Below, in pieces: positions 52,543 through 61,199 of a DNA stretch of 64,000 nt (its first letter is position 1; each line of letters begins with the position of its first letter). Source of the stretch: Corynebacterium callunae DSM 20147. GTDB lineage: Bacteria > Actinomycetota > Actinomycetes > Mycobacteriales > Mycobacteriaceae. The notes under the pieces were generated by a model. That model worked only from the letters and a program-made list of their open reading frames with translations. It was not told the origin of the DNA and did not search any database. The position numbers and the translations under genes were made by a program. The stretch covers positions 434,001-498,000 of the forward strand of contig NC_020506.1 of assembly GCF_000344785.1 (NCBI RefSeq), written 5' to 3'.

Positions 52543-54762
52543 TCAGCGGACGGGGGCTGCAGAGCTCACAGCAGCCTTCTCCTCCTTCCCGTCGGTCGGA
52601 GCCAGGTGAGCCGGGTCCAGGTCGATCCGGCGTAGCAGCTGGGCGTTGAGGGCGACGATGATCGTGGACAGGGACATCAAGATGGCGGCGGCCGCCGGGG
52701 GAAGCAGCACACCGATAGGGGCGAGCACACCGGCGGCCAGGGGAACGGCCACGATGTTGTACCCGGTCGCCCAGACCAGGTTCTGGACCATCTTGCGGTA
52801 GCTGGCATGGGAGAGCTCGATCATCGACAGCACGGCCCGGGGATCATCACTGGCCAGGACCACCCCGGCGGACTCCATCGCCACATCTGTACCCGCGCCA
52901 ATCGCAATACCGACCTCGGCCCGGGCCAGGGCCGGGGCATCATTGACACCGTCGCCGACCATGGCCACGCTCAGACCGCGCTCCTGCAGCTGGGTGACCT
53001 TGGTGTCCTTGTCCTGCGGCAGAACCTCGGCGAAGACCTCATCGATCCCCAGATCCTTGCCCACTGCCTGGGCGACCTGGGTGGCGTCACCGGTGATCAT
53101 CGCCACCTTCACCCCGCGGGCCTGCAGGGCGCGTACCGCCGCGCGGGATTCGGGGCGGATTTTGTCCTCCACTGCCACCGCACCGATGATCTCACCGTCG
53201 CGGACGACATGGAGCACTCCGGCACCTCGCTGTGCCCAGGAACCGGTGACGTCGGCGAGCTCACCCGGGGTGGTCAGATTGAACTCGCGTAGCATGTTCG
53301 GCCCGCCCACGAGGATTTCGGCACCGTCGACGGTGGCCCGGATCCCGCGGCCGGAGGCGGCGGTGAAACCGGTTGCGCGCAGCTGACGCTGCGAGGCCTC
53401 CGGGTGTGCGGCCGCGGCAGTCACGATCGCGCGGGCCACGGGGTGCTCACTATCGGCCTCAGCGGCGGCGGCCAGGGCCAGCAGCTCACCCTCGGCGATA
53501 CCCGTGGCCGGAGCCACGCCGGTGACGGCGTGTGCGCCTTCGGTCAGGGTGCCGGTCTTATCGAACAAGACGACATCGATGGTGCGCATGTGCTCGAGTG
53601 CCATGCGGTCCTTGATGAGCACCCCGGATTTCGCGGCGCGCTCGGAGGAGATCGCGATGACCAGCGGGATGGCCAGGCCCAGGGCGTGCGGGCAGGCGAT
53701 GATCAGCACGGTCACGGCGCGGACCACGGCATCGTCGGGGCTGCCGATGATGGTCCAGACCACGGCGGTGATCAGGGCCACGATCAGGGCGAACCAGAAC
53801 AGGAAGGCTGCGGCTCGATCGGCCAGGGCCTGGGCCCGGGAGGAGGAGGCCTGGGCGTCGGCGACCATGCGCTGGATGCCTGCCAGGGCGGTGTCCCCAC
53901 CGGTGGCCTCCACCCGGATACGGACGGTGTTGTCGGTGGCCACGGTGCCGGCCACCACGGTCTCACCGGTATCCCGGTAGACGGGTCGGGATTCGCCGGT
54001 GATCATGGCCTCATCGAATTCGGCCGCTCCGTCGATGATGGTCCCGTCGGCCGGGACGCGGGCACCGGCTCGGACCAGCACGACATCGTCGACGGCCAGC
54101 TCTGAGATCGCTACGGTGCGGGTGGTCCCGTCGACGACCTTCTCGGCCTCATCGGGCAGGAGCGCTGCCAGCGCGTCAAGCGCGGAGGAGGCTGCACCAA
54201 GAGCGCGCATCTCCAGCCAGTGGCCTAGCAGCATGATGGTCACCAGCAGGGCCAGTTCCCACCAGAAATCTAGGTGGAACCCGCCCAGCCCCAGGGTGGT
54301 GACCCAGGAGGCGATAAACGCCACGGTGATCGCCATGGCGATCAGGAGCATCATGCCCGGTTGGCGGGATTTCAGCTCGGTCATTGCGCCCTTGAGGAAG
54401 GGGGTGCCGCCGTAGAGGAAGATGATCGTGCCCAGGACCGGAGGAATCCAGTAGGCTCCCGGAATCTCCGGAATATTATATCCCAGCAGGTCGGCGAACA
54501 TCGGGCTGAAGAACACCACCGGAACCGACAGGATCAGCGACCACCAGAAGCGGTCCCGGAACATCGCGGCGCTGTGGCCGGCGTGTTCACCGTGACTGTG
54601 GACCTGGTGTTCTTCATCGACAGCGGAATGCGGATGATCGTGCGGCATGGCCTGGCCGTGGGTGGCGGCATCCGCATGGTGCTCGTGACCGGCATGATCC
54701 GGGTGGTGGGTGTGGTCTGTTTCCGGAGTGGGGTGATCACCGTGGTGGTGGGGAGTGCTCAT
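52543..54762 (-). CDS. copB: Copper-exporting P-type ATPase CopB (CPH type)
   Basis: A 739-residue P1B-3-type ATPase. The N-terminus is a roughly 60-residue His-rich region (HHHGD, HTHHPDHAGHEHH, HSHGEHAGH). MITGESRPVYRD, the metal-site motif IACPHALGLAIP and FDKTGTLTEG follow, then SEHPVARAI and MVGDGVNDAPAL. CPH marks the CopB group that exports Cu(II)/Cu(I). ATG 54762 has AAAGGAACC upstream; the frame begins at 54780. It follows the HMA gene by 50 bases behind the CsoR-type site. Confidence 0.95.
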   Translation of the reverse strand: MSTPHHHGDHPTPETDHTHHPDHAGHEHHADAATHGQAMPHDHPHSAVDEEHQVHSHGEHAGHSAAMFRDRFWWSLILSVPVVFFSPMFADLLGYNIPEIPGAYWIPPVLGTIIFLYGGTPFLKGAMTELKSRQPGMMLLIAMAITVAFIASWVTTLGLGGFHLDFWWELALLVTIMLLGHWLEMRALGAASSALDALAALLPDEAEKVVDGTTRTVAISELAVDDVVLVRAGARVPADGTIIDGAAEFDEAMITGESRPVYRDTGETVVAGTVATDNTVRIRVEATGGDTALAGIQRMVADAQASSSRAQALADRAAAFLFWFALIVALITAVVWTIIGSPDDAVVRAVTVLIIACPHALGLAIPLVIAISSERAAKSGVLIKDRMALEHMRTIDVVLFDKTGTLTEGAHAVTGVAPATGIAEGELLALAAAAEADSEHPVARAIVTAAAAHPEASQRQLRATGFTAASGRGIRATVDGAEILVGGPNMLREFNLTTPGELADVTGSWAQRGAGVLHVVRDGEIIGAVAVEDKIRPESRAAVRALQARGVKVAMITGDATQVAQAVGKDLGIDEVFAEVLPQDKDTKVTQLQERGLSVAMVGDGVNDAPALARAEVGIAIGAGTDVAMESAGVVLASDDPRAVLSMIELSHASYRKMVQNLVWATGYNIVAVPLAAGVLAPIGVLLPPAAAAILMSLSTIIVALNAQLLRRIDLDPAHLAPTDGKEEKAAVSSAAPVR

Positions 54763-54812
54763 GAGGTTCCTTTCGCTCAACCCGGTCGGGGTCGAGATGA
54801 TGGGCGAATCGA

Positions 54813-55145
54813 TCAGGACAAGACGGTGTAGCCGGTCTCTTCAATCGCCCGGTGGACGGTTTCCAGGGGCACGGAACCCGTGACCGTGACGATGGAGACC
54901 CCACCGGCGATGAGGTCGACCTGGACGTCGTCGACCTGGGGCAGAGCGCTCACCGCCTCGGTGACGTTGCTGGCGCAGTGTCCGCAGGTCATGCCTGTGA
55001 CCTGGTAGGTGGTGGGACCTTCAGGTGTTGCGTCGGTTGCCGCGGCCACGGCCGGGGCGGAGACGGTCGCGGACGGCGTAGAGGGCGCGCAGCATCCACA
55101 ACCGTCGGAGGCCAGCGGCAGCAAGGGGGAAGTCGGGGTGGTCAT
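54813..55145 (-). CDS. Copper chaperone-like HMA protein
   Basis: 110 residues: an N-terminal extension with GCGCC (about 15-19), an Ala/Pro-rich linker, and an HMA domain with VTGMTCGHCASNVTEAVSAL (about 50-69). The GMTCGHC loop binds Cu(I) and would pass it to CopB. The extra cysteine cluster may be a second site. First gene of the minus-strand operon, directly behind the CsoR-type operator; ACAGGAGCC precedes ATG. It is similar in placing to cg3282 of C. glutamicum. Confidence 0.88.
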   Translation of the reverse strand: MTTPTSPLLPLASDGCGCCAPSTPSATVSAPAVAAATDATPEGPTTYQVTGMTCGHCASNVTEAVSALPQVDDVQVDLIAGGVSIVTVTGSVPLETVHRAIEETGYTVLS

Positions 55146-55197
55146 CGGGTGGCTCCTGTGGGATCGGGGGATCAGGCGGGGTTTCCCCTCCCATCAT

Positions 55198-55214
55198 ATA
55201 CCCCTACGGGGTAT
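55198..55214 (-). promoter_or_regulatory. CsoR-type operator of the chaperone-copB operon
   Basis: The perfect palindrome ATACCCCTACGGGGTAT fits the G-tract operator of CsoR-family copper repressors. It overlaps the last codons of copS and lies 53 bases before the chaperone start. No csoR gene is in the window. Confidence 0.75.
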
Positions 55215-56403
55215 TGTCCAGGGGTTGATATGGATCGCTGCCGAGGTCATCAGAATTATTGTCCCCGGGAGTGGGGTCACTGAGCATCAGGGACACGTTT
55301 TCCTGGTGCAGGGGAAGACGGATGGTGAAGACCGATCCGGCACCGGGGCCAGGAGAGGTGGCGGTGAGAGTGCCGCCGTGGGCCTCGATCAATGCCTTGG
55401 AGATGGTCAGACCGATACCGGCCCCGCCGTTGTCCCGGCTGCGGGCGGCATCCCCCCGGTAGAAGCGTTCGAAGATGTGTCCGAGCTGGCCAGGTGGGAT
55501 GCCCTCGCCGTCATCGGCGACGTGGATGAGCGCGGTGGACGCCCCCTGTCGGTGGACGCTGATCCGGACCTGCCCGCCGGCCGGGGTGTGCCGTAGCGCG
55601 TTCGACAGGAGATTGCTCATCACCTGGCCGAAGCGTTGCCGGTCCACGAGCACCCGGGCGGTGTCCGTAATGGTCTCGACCTGTAAATCGACGCCTTTGT
55701 CAGCATAAGCTTCCCCCGCGGCAGCAGCGGCGGTATGGAGCAGATCCCCGAGCCCTTCCTCCGCCAGGTCCAAATCGATCCGGTGTTCCTGGGCCCGGGA
55801 GACATCGTCGATGTCTTCCATCAACCGGGTCAGGCGGGTGAGTTGGTCAGCCATGATCGTGTGGGTGGCATTATTCCAGTCCACGACCCCGTCCTGGAGA
55901 CCATCGAGGTAGACCGTGAGCACCGATAAGGGGGTGCCCATTTCGTGGGCCAGATCAGAGAGCATCTGGCGGCGGACCTGTTCGGTGTGTTCCAGCCGGT
56001 CGGCCATGGTGTTGAAGGTATGCGCCAGGGTGGCGACCTCGGGGCCTGCTTCTCCGGCGGGCACGCGGATACGGTAGTTGCCGGCCGTCAGGCTGGTAGC
56101 GGCGCGGGTGAGATCCTGCAGGGGGGTGCGCAGGCGACGCGATAACCACAGGCTGGCCAGCAGGGCGCTGATCAAGGCGGTGGGCAGGGCGACGGCCAGG
56201 GTGATCAGGTTGGCGTCCCGGTAGGCCTGCTCGGCATGGAACAGCTCCCGCGAGGGGTCCTCCCGGCCGGTCATCAACATATGATCATGGAACAGGGTCG
56301 GGCCCACCATCGTGGCCACGGCTGCGGCCACCAGCAGGCTAATCACCACGACCAACACCTGGGCGGCCAGGAAGCGGAAGGTCAGGCCGGGTCCGTGATT
56401 CAT
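55204..56403 (-). CDS. copS: Sensor histidine kinase CopS
   Basis: A 399-residue two-helix sensor kinase. Helices lie at about 8-32 and 72-93 with a short (about 40-residue) outer loop containing FHDHMLMTGRE, His/Met-rich as expected for copper sensing. HAMP is about 95-147. The H-box is LSDLAHEMGTPLSVL. The N-box ends RFGQVMSNLLSNALRHTP, followed by G-boxes VADDGEGIPPG and GGAGIGLTI. It overlaps copR by 4 bases. Orthologous in layout to CopS of C. glutamicum. Confidence 0.9.
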   Translation of the reverse strand: MNHGPGLTFRFLAAQVLVVVISLLVAAAVATMVGPTLFHDHMLMTGREDPSRELFHAEQAYRDANLITLAVALPTALISALLASLWLSRRLRTPLQDLTRAATSLTAGNYRIRVPAGEAGPEVATLAHTFNTMADRLEHTEQVRRQMLSDLAHEMGTPLSVLTVYLDGLQDGVVDWNNATHTIMADQLTRLTRLMEDIDDVSRAQEHRIDLDLAEEGLGDLLHTAAAAAGEAYADKGVDLQVETITDTARVLVDRQRFGQVMSNLLSNALRHTPAGGQVRISVHRQGASTALIHVADDGEGIPPGQLGHIFERFYRGDAARSRDNGGAGIGLTISKALIEAHGGTLTATSPGPGAGSVFTIRLPLHQENVSLMLSDPTPGDNNSDDLGSDPYQPLDNTP

Positions 56404-57122
56404 GGCTGCCCCACCCGGTAGCCCACGCCACGCACGGTGTCGATAAACCCCCGGCCCCGGGTGTCGGTGCCGAGCTTGCGACGCAAGTTGCCGATGTGGA
56501 CATCGACGATGCGTTCATCACCGACCCAGGTGGTGTCCCAGACCTCGGTGACCAGGTCGTGGCGGGTCAGCACCTGGCCGGGGCGCAGGGCCAGGGCAAC
56601 CAGCAGCTCGAACTCCGTGCGGGTGAGCTCCACGGTCGTCTCCCCCACCCGCACCTGATGGGCGACGGGGTCAAGGATGAGGTCACCAACGATCAAGGGG
56701 GTGGTCACCTGCGGTGGGGTGGTGCTGGTGCGCGGGCGGCGCAGCACCGCATGCACCCGGGTCACCAGTTCCCGGATGCTAAAAGGTTTGGTGATGTAGT
56801 CATCCGCCCCCAGGGTCAAACCGCTGATCTTGTCGTCCTCGCTGCCACGCGCGGTGAGCATGAGGATGTAGCAGTCCGAGAAGGTGCGGATCCGTCGGCA
56901 CACCTCCAGGCCGTCGAGTTCGGGCAGCCCCAGATCCAGCACCACAACATCGGGGGAAAAGCGACGGGCCTCGTCCACGGCCTGGGTGCCGGTGTGCGCC
57001 TGGCGGGTATCGAAGCCGGCCCGGATGAGGTAGGAGGCCACCATCTGAGCCAGGGGTTGTTCATCATCGACGACCAGCACCCGCCCCGGGGGCGTGGCGG
57101 TGGTCGGTGTGCGGTCAGCCAT
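56400..57122 (-). CDS. copR: Response regulator CopR
   Basis: A 240-residue OmpR/PhoB-type regulator. The receiver has acidic DDEQ, phosphorylated Asp in VVVLDLGLPELDG, Thr in MLTARG and Lys in DYITKPF. The winged helix ends ERIVDVHIGNLRRKLG and GVGYRVG. The frame opens at 57158; ATG 57122 is the better start. A perfect tandem CopR motif lies 59 bases upstream, so it is probably autoregulated and also controls the divergent cueP-copO pair. Confidence 0.92.
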   Translation of the reverse strand: MADRTPTTATPPGRVLVVDDEQPLAQMVASYLIRAGFDTRQAHTGTQAVDEARRFSPDVVVLDLGLPELDGLEVCRRIRTFSDCYILMLTARGSEDDKISGLTLGADDYITKPFSIRELVTRVHAVLRRPRTSTTPPQVTTPLIVGDLILDPVAHQVRVGETTVELTRTEFELLVALALRPGQVLTRHDLVTEVWDTTWVGDERIVDVHIGNLRRKLGTDTRGRGFIDTVRGVGYRVGQP

Positions 57123-57180
57123 AGACCCCAGTATCGCTTCGGCCGGGGGGAATACCACCCTCGCTCAGTGCCCGGCGGGG

Positions 57181-57200
57181 AAATCTTCATCAAATCTTCA
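57181..57200. promoter_or_regulatory. Tandem CopR-binding motif
   Basis: Read on the minus strand: TGAAGATTTGATGAAGATTT, an exact match to the TGAAGATTTnnTGAAGATTT motif reported for CopR of C. glutamicum. It is between divergent copR and cueP. The rest of the 400-base gap holds a TATAAG (about 57404) that could be the cueP -10. Confidence 0.85.
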
Positions 57201-57525
57201 AACATCACCCTTCGACCGCCGTCACCCCTGTGCCCCACCCCGGGCCGGCGGCATCGCCTCCCCTGGTCGGTTCAGCAGGCGCCACCAGGGATTTCACTGC
57301 CTGCACCGCATACCCGGGGCGGGTAGAAGGACATCGCCCACGGCTGTGGGGTGGTGTCCCGGTGGTGACCCAGCCCACCAAATTCACCCCCTTTTCGCCC
57401 TGTTATAAGGCTGTGAGCAGGGTTTTTGATTTCTAGTCCGTCAGGCACCCGTGCTAGATAAAGGTATGGCATCGACCTTGAGGCGGTGTCTTCTCACGGT
57501 CTTACCACGATCCAAGGAGATTGAC

Positions 57526-58101
57526 GTGAAACGAGCAGCGATCGCAGCCGCCGCCCTTGCCCTCGCCCTCACGGGGTGTTCGGCCGCCGACCCGGAACCC
57601 ACCGCCGACGGGACGGTGTCCCAGGATACATTCCTGACTACCCATGGCCTGGCCGCCATGGACGCGGTGGAGATCATTGATCACCTCGACCGGCAGAAGG
57701 TCACTGAGCGTCCCACGGATCTGATCGCCTCCGTGCGTGCCGATGAACTGCTGCTCTCGAGCGATGACCAGGAAGTCGTGGTCGATCTTCCCGACAATCA
57801 GACGTATGTCTCGGTTGCTCCGTATATCACCTCCACCCACGACTGCTTCTACCACAGCCTCACGACCTGCCTGGGGGAACTCGACAATGAGGATATCCAG
57901 GTCACGATCACCGATGAAGCGACCGGCGAGGTCCTAATCGATGAGCAAACCACCACCTTCGACAACGGGTTTGTCGGCTTCTGGCTTCCCGATGATGCCA
58001 CCGGCACCATCGAGATCACCCATCAGGGGCGCACCGGTGTCACCGAGTTCTCCACCACCGAGGACGGGGCCACCTGTGTCACGGACCTGCGCCTGACCTG
58101 A
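57526..58101 (+). CDS. cueP: CueP-family copper-binding lipoprotein, copy 2
   Basis: 191 residues from GTG 57526, six bases after AAGGAG. Lipobox ALTGC (Cys 18), then the CueP domain with THDCFYHSLTTCLGELDNED and GATCVTDL. It resembles the secreted protein encoded between copR and copO in C. glutamicum (cg3286 position). It probably binds copper outside the membrane. It is followed by copO after 70 bases. The paralogue at 27505 has the same Cys pattern and about half the residues in common. Confidence 0.88.
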   Translation: MKRAAIAAAALALALTGCSAADPEPTADGTVSQDTFLTTHGLAAMDAVEIIDHLDRQKVTERPTDLIASVRADELLLSSDDQEVVVDLPDNQTYVSVAPYITSTHDCFYHSLTTCLGELDNEDIQVTITDEATGEVLIDEQTTTFDNGFVGFWLPDDATGTIEITHQGRTGVTEFSTTEDGATCVTDLRLT

Positions 58102-58171
58102 TGCCTCAGCAGTGGGTTTCCCCTGATCCTTCCCCTGTGTCACTCAGACTTGCACCAAGGACGGTTTAACC

Positions 58172-59653
58172 ATGACAAGTAGTTTTTCCCGGCGACAGTT
58201 TCTGCTCGGCGGGCTCGTACTCGCCGGCACCGGGGCCGTGGCCGCCTGCACCAGCGACCCTGGACCCGCTGCCTCGGCACCAGGTCCCTCCCTTCGCCCC
58301 ACTCCCACCCCCACTGCGCTCGGTGAGCCGACGGTGCGCCGGACACTGACCGCCCGGCCCCTCTCCCTGGATATCGGCGGCATCGAAGCCAAGACGTGGG
58401 GATACGTCTCTGACACCGGGGATGCGGCCATTGAGGCCACCGCCGGCGACGTCCTCCAGGTCGATATCACCAATGAACTGCCTGAGAGCACCTCCATCCA
58501 CTGGCATGGCATCGCACTCCACAACGCAGCCGACGGTGTGCCCGGCATGACCCAGGACCCCATTGAACCTGGCGAGTCTTTCTCCTATGTTTTTGAAGTC
58601 CCCCACGGTGGCACCTACTTCTACCATTCCCACACCGGCCTGCAGCTTGATCGCGGCCTCCACGCCCCACTGATCATCCGTGACCCGCAAGACGCTGAGG
58701 ACCAGGACGTCGAGTGGACCATCGTGCTCGACGACTGGGTCGATGGCATTCAGGGCACTCCCGACGATGAGCTCGACAAGCTCACCGGAATGGGTTCGGG
58801 CGACCATAACGGGAGGATGGGAATGGGAGGTCACGGCCAGATGATGCACGGCACCCCGGACCGGGTACTGGGCGGGGATGTCGGCGATGTGATGTATCCG
58901 CACTACCTCATCAACGGACGTATCCCCCGTGCTCACCGGACCTTCGAGGCTCGCCCGGGCAACAAGGCCCGCCTGCGGTTTATCAACTCCGGCGGTGACA
59001 CCATCTTCAAGGTGGCCCTCGGTGGTCACCGCATGACTGTCACCCACACCGACGGCTTCCCTGTCCAGCCCTGGGAGACCGAATCGATCTACCTGTCGAT
59101 GGGCGAGCGTGTCGACGTCGAGGTCATCCTCGGCGACGGCATCTTCCCGCTCACGGCTTTGGCGGTGGGTAAGGACGACCGCGCCTTCGCCGTCATCCGC
59201 ACCGCCGGCGGCCAGGCCCCCCGCCCCGATGTCGACTTCCCCGAGTTGTCGTCCACCGGACTGCTTCTGTCCTCCCTGAAGCCAGCAGACCGTGCACTCC
59301 TGCCCGAGGGCACACCAGACCGAGAAGTCAGCATCGACCTGGGCGGGCAGATGATGCCGTATGAATGGAGCATTCTCACCGACGGCCAATCCTCCTCCGC
59401 GACCGTGCAGGAGGACCAGCGCCTGCGGATGGTCATGCGCAACAGGACCATGATGCCCCATCCCATGCACATCCACGGCCACACGTGGGCGCTGCCCGGC
59501 AGCGGCGGGCTACGCAAGGACACCGTCCTTCTCCGCCACGGTGAAACCATGATCGCCGACCTGATCGCTGACAACCCCGGTGAGTGGGCATTTCACTGCC
59601 ATAACGCCTATCACATGGAAACCGGGATGGTCAGCTCGCTTCGCTACGAGTAA
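58172..59653 (+). CDS. copO: Multicopper oxidase CopO
   Basis: A 493-residue exported oxidase. The Tat-type signal RRQFLLGG also carries a lipobox (VAAC). Copper ligands: SIHWHGI, FYHSHTG, HPMHIHGHTW and WAFHCHNAYHMETGM (type 1 Cys, His and Met). A Met/His-rich loop, RMGMGGHGQMMHG, near 215-227 is like the CueO regulatory insert. It oxidises Cu(I) to the less toxic Cu(II) outside the cell. It is downstream of cueP and of the CopR motif, in the C. glutamicum order. Confidence 0.95.
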   Translation: MTSSFSRRQFLLGGLVLAGTGAVAACTSDPGPAASAPGPSLRPTPTPTALGEPTVRRTLTARPLSLDIGGIEAKTWGYVSDTGDAAIEATAGDVLQVDITNELPESTSIHWHGIALHNAADGVPGMTQDPIEPGESFSYVFEVPHGGTYFYHSHTGLQLDRGLHAPLIIRDPQDAEDQDVEWTIVLDDWVDGIQGTPDDELDKLTGMGSGDHNGRMGMGGHGQMMHGTPDRVLGGDVGDVMYPHYLINGRIPRAHRTFEARPGNKARLRFINSGGDTIFKVALGGHRMTVTHTDGFPVQPWETESIYLSMGERVDVEVILGDGIFPLTALAVGKDDRAFAVIRTAGGQAPRPDVDFPELSSTGLLLSSLKPADRALLPEGTPDREVSIDLGGQMMPYEWSILTDGQSSSATVQEDQRLRMVMRNRTMMPHPMHIHGHTWALPGSGGLRKDTVLLRHGETMIADLIADNPGEWAFHCHNAYHMETGMVSSLRYE

Positions 59654-59875
59654 CCCCCACAGCAGGGTTGAGTGCCGAGGTGGGCAGAGTCGCTGCAGAC
59701 CACCCACCGGGCAGCACGATGACCTTCCTCGGTGTTGTGGTCTTCCGGGACAACCAGAACACCGTCTTCTTCCCCACCGCCCCGGAATAAGGAGATCTAA
59801 TCCATACCGAGCACACCCCGCAGAGCCGCCATCGCGGTTGCCGCGGTGCTCTCCGCCCAACTTTGCAACAGCACC
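59654..59875 (+). mobile_element. IS6 right end (copy 6, about 29 bp) and flank
   Basis: Only the last 29 bp of the element remain (TGCTCTCCGCCCAACTTTGC up to CAGCACC at 59875). The preceding bases after copO include AAGGAGATC and a frame that reads PSTPRRAAIAVAAVLS. This could be the signal peptide of a gene removed by the element, though no ATG is present. Confidence 0.7.
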
Positions 59876-59882
59876 GATTAAA

Positions 59883-59910
59883 GTGTCTCATTTCCTTGGA
59901 AGTGGGACAC
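59883..59910. repeat. Hairpin related to the one at 48172
   Basis: GTGTCTCATTTCC-TT-GGAAGTGGGACAC, 13-base arms with two mismatches, just beyond the IS6 end. About 150 bases of unrecognised sequence follow before the cmtR promoter. Confidence 0.5.
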
Positions 59911-60063
59911 CTTGATCGGTACGTGGGCCGGAAGCTGCCGGCAATAGCCCTCACTTTTAAATCACGTCGGGAACACCGCCAACTAGGCAGCCGCTTCCTT
60001 CCTGCGCAGTGAAGGCCTCAGCCTGAAAGTGCAGACGACCTCTGGCAACGACGCCACCCCATG

Positions 60064-60100
60064 TTGAAGTTAGTTCAGCAACAGCTGTATAGTTCAGCAC
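60064..60100 (+). promoter_or_regulatory. cmtR promoter and likely operator
   Basis: TTGAAG (60064) and TATAGT (60088) are spaced 18. TAGTTCAGCA occurs at 60071 and again at 60090, on both sides of the -10, a fitting site for repression by CmtR. Translation starts within 10 bases of the -10, so the leader is nearly absent. Confidence 0.6.
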
Positions 60101-60466
60101 ATGATGACTATTGCTTCTCGTCTAGACGTGATGAACCGGTTGGGTCGGGCCATGGCGGATCCGACTCGTTCCCGCATTCTCCTGGCGCTGCTGGAGGGGC
60201 CGGCCTACCCGGCCGCTCTCGCCCAGGATCTGGAACTGACACGCTCGAACGTGTCGAACCATCTCGCCTGCCTGAGGGACTGCGGAATTATTGTCGCCGA
60301 ACCGCAGGGGCGACAGACCCGCTACGAGATCGTTGATGCTCATCTGGCGCAGGCGTTGAACGCGTTGCTGGATATCACCCTGGCCGTCGATGACAACGCC
60401 GAATGCATCGACGCCGGATGCGCCGTACCTGGGTGTGCCACTGGACAGGAGAGTGCGCAGTGGTAA
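60101..60466 (+). CDS. cmtR: Cadmium/lead-sensing ArsR-family repressor CmtR
   Basis: 121 residues, very similar to mycobacterial CmtR: RLGRAMADPTRSRILLALLEG, then LTRSNVSNHLACLRDCG. Cysteines in HLACLRDCG correspond to the CmtR metal ligands Cys57 and Cys61, and the C-terminal ECIDAGC supplies the third. Cd(II) or Pb(II) binding releases it from DNA. Two ATGs (60101, 60104) are possible. The gene overlaps cadD by 7 bases. Confidence 0.9.
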   Translation: MMTIASRLDVMNRLGRAMADPTRSRILLALLEGPAYPAALAQDLELTRSNVSNHLACLRDCGIIVAEPQGRQTRYEIVDAHLAQALNALLDITLAVDDNAECIDAGCAVPGCATGQESAQW

Positions 60467-61053
60467 CCGGTCTACTGTCGGCGATTGGTCTGTTTATCGC
60501 CACCAATATCGACGACATCATCGTGCTCTCGCTGTTTTTTGCCCGCGGGGCGGGGCAAAAAGGGACCACGCTTCGGATTCTGGCTGGTCAGTACCTCGGC
60601 TTCATGGGCATCCTCGCGGCCGCAGTCCTGGTCACGCTGGGGGCAGGAGCATTCCTACCTGCTGAGGCGATCCCGTACTTCGGACTAATTCCCCTGGCCC
60701 TGGGACTATGGGCGGCCTGGCAGGCCTGGCGAAGCGATGATGACGACGATGATGCGAAGATCGCCGGGAAAAAGGTGGGTGTGCTGACCGTCGCCGGTGT
60801 GACGTTTGCCAACGGTGGCGACAATATCGGCGTCTACGTCCCGGTATTCCTCAACGTGGACACTGCCGCCGTCATCATCTACTGCATCGTTTTCCTCGTC
60901 CTGGTGGCAGGCCTGGTCCTGCTGGCAAAGTTCGTGGCCACCCGCCCGCCCATCGCAGAAGTCCTTGAGCGCTGGGAGCACGTGCTGTTCCCGATCGTCC
61001 TGATCAGCCTGGGCATCTTCATCCTCGTCAGCGGCGGCGCCTTCGGCCTCTAA
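60460..61053 (+). CDS. cadD: CadD-family cadmium resistance transporter
   Basis: 197 residues from GTG 60460 (VVTGLLSAIGLFIATNIDDI), overlapping cmtR's stop (GTGGTAA), so translation is coupled. Five to six membrane helices. The family motifs are ATNIDDIIVLSLFF and ANGGDNIGVYVPVF. A DDDDDD stretch in the central loop could hold metal. CadD proteins confer cadmium resistance, also in corynebacteria; here CmtR should control it. Confidence 0.92.
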   Translation: MVTGLLSAIGLFIATNIDDIIVLSLFFARGAGQKGTTLRILAGQYLGFMGILAAAVLVTLGAGAFLPAEAIPYFGLIPLALGLWAAWQAWRSDDDDDDAKIAGKKVGVLTVAGVTFANGGDNIGVYVPVFLNVDTAAVIIYCIVFLVLVAGLVLLAKFVATRPPIAEVLERWEHVLFPIVLISLGIFILVSGGAFGL

Positions 61054-61199
61054 TAAGCCCATCCCGAGCGCCCGGGTGGCCTATCCAGGCGTTGCCATCG
61101 GCGTCGACTGAACCGCCAAACGAAGCTGCAAGTCACAAGTAGAAATAGTGGGATCAAAAGTGTCTCAATAGGGTATATTCAACTGATTCAAAGCGGGGA

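Noticed and set aside
58166-59482. A 438-residue frame opposite copO
   Set aside because: copO has all copper ligands and a signal peptide on the other strand; the antisense frame has low-complexity Gly/Val/Asp composition.
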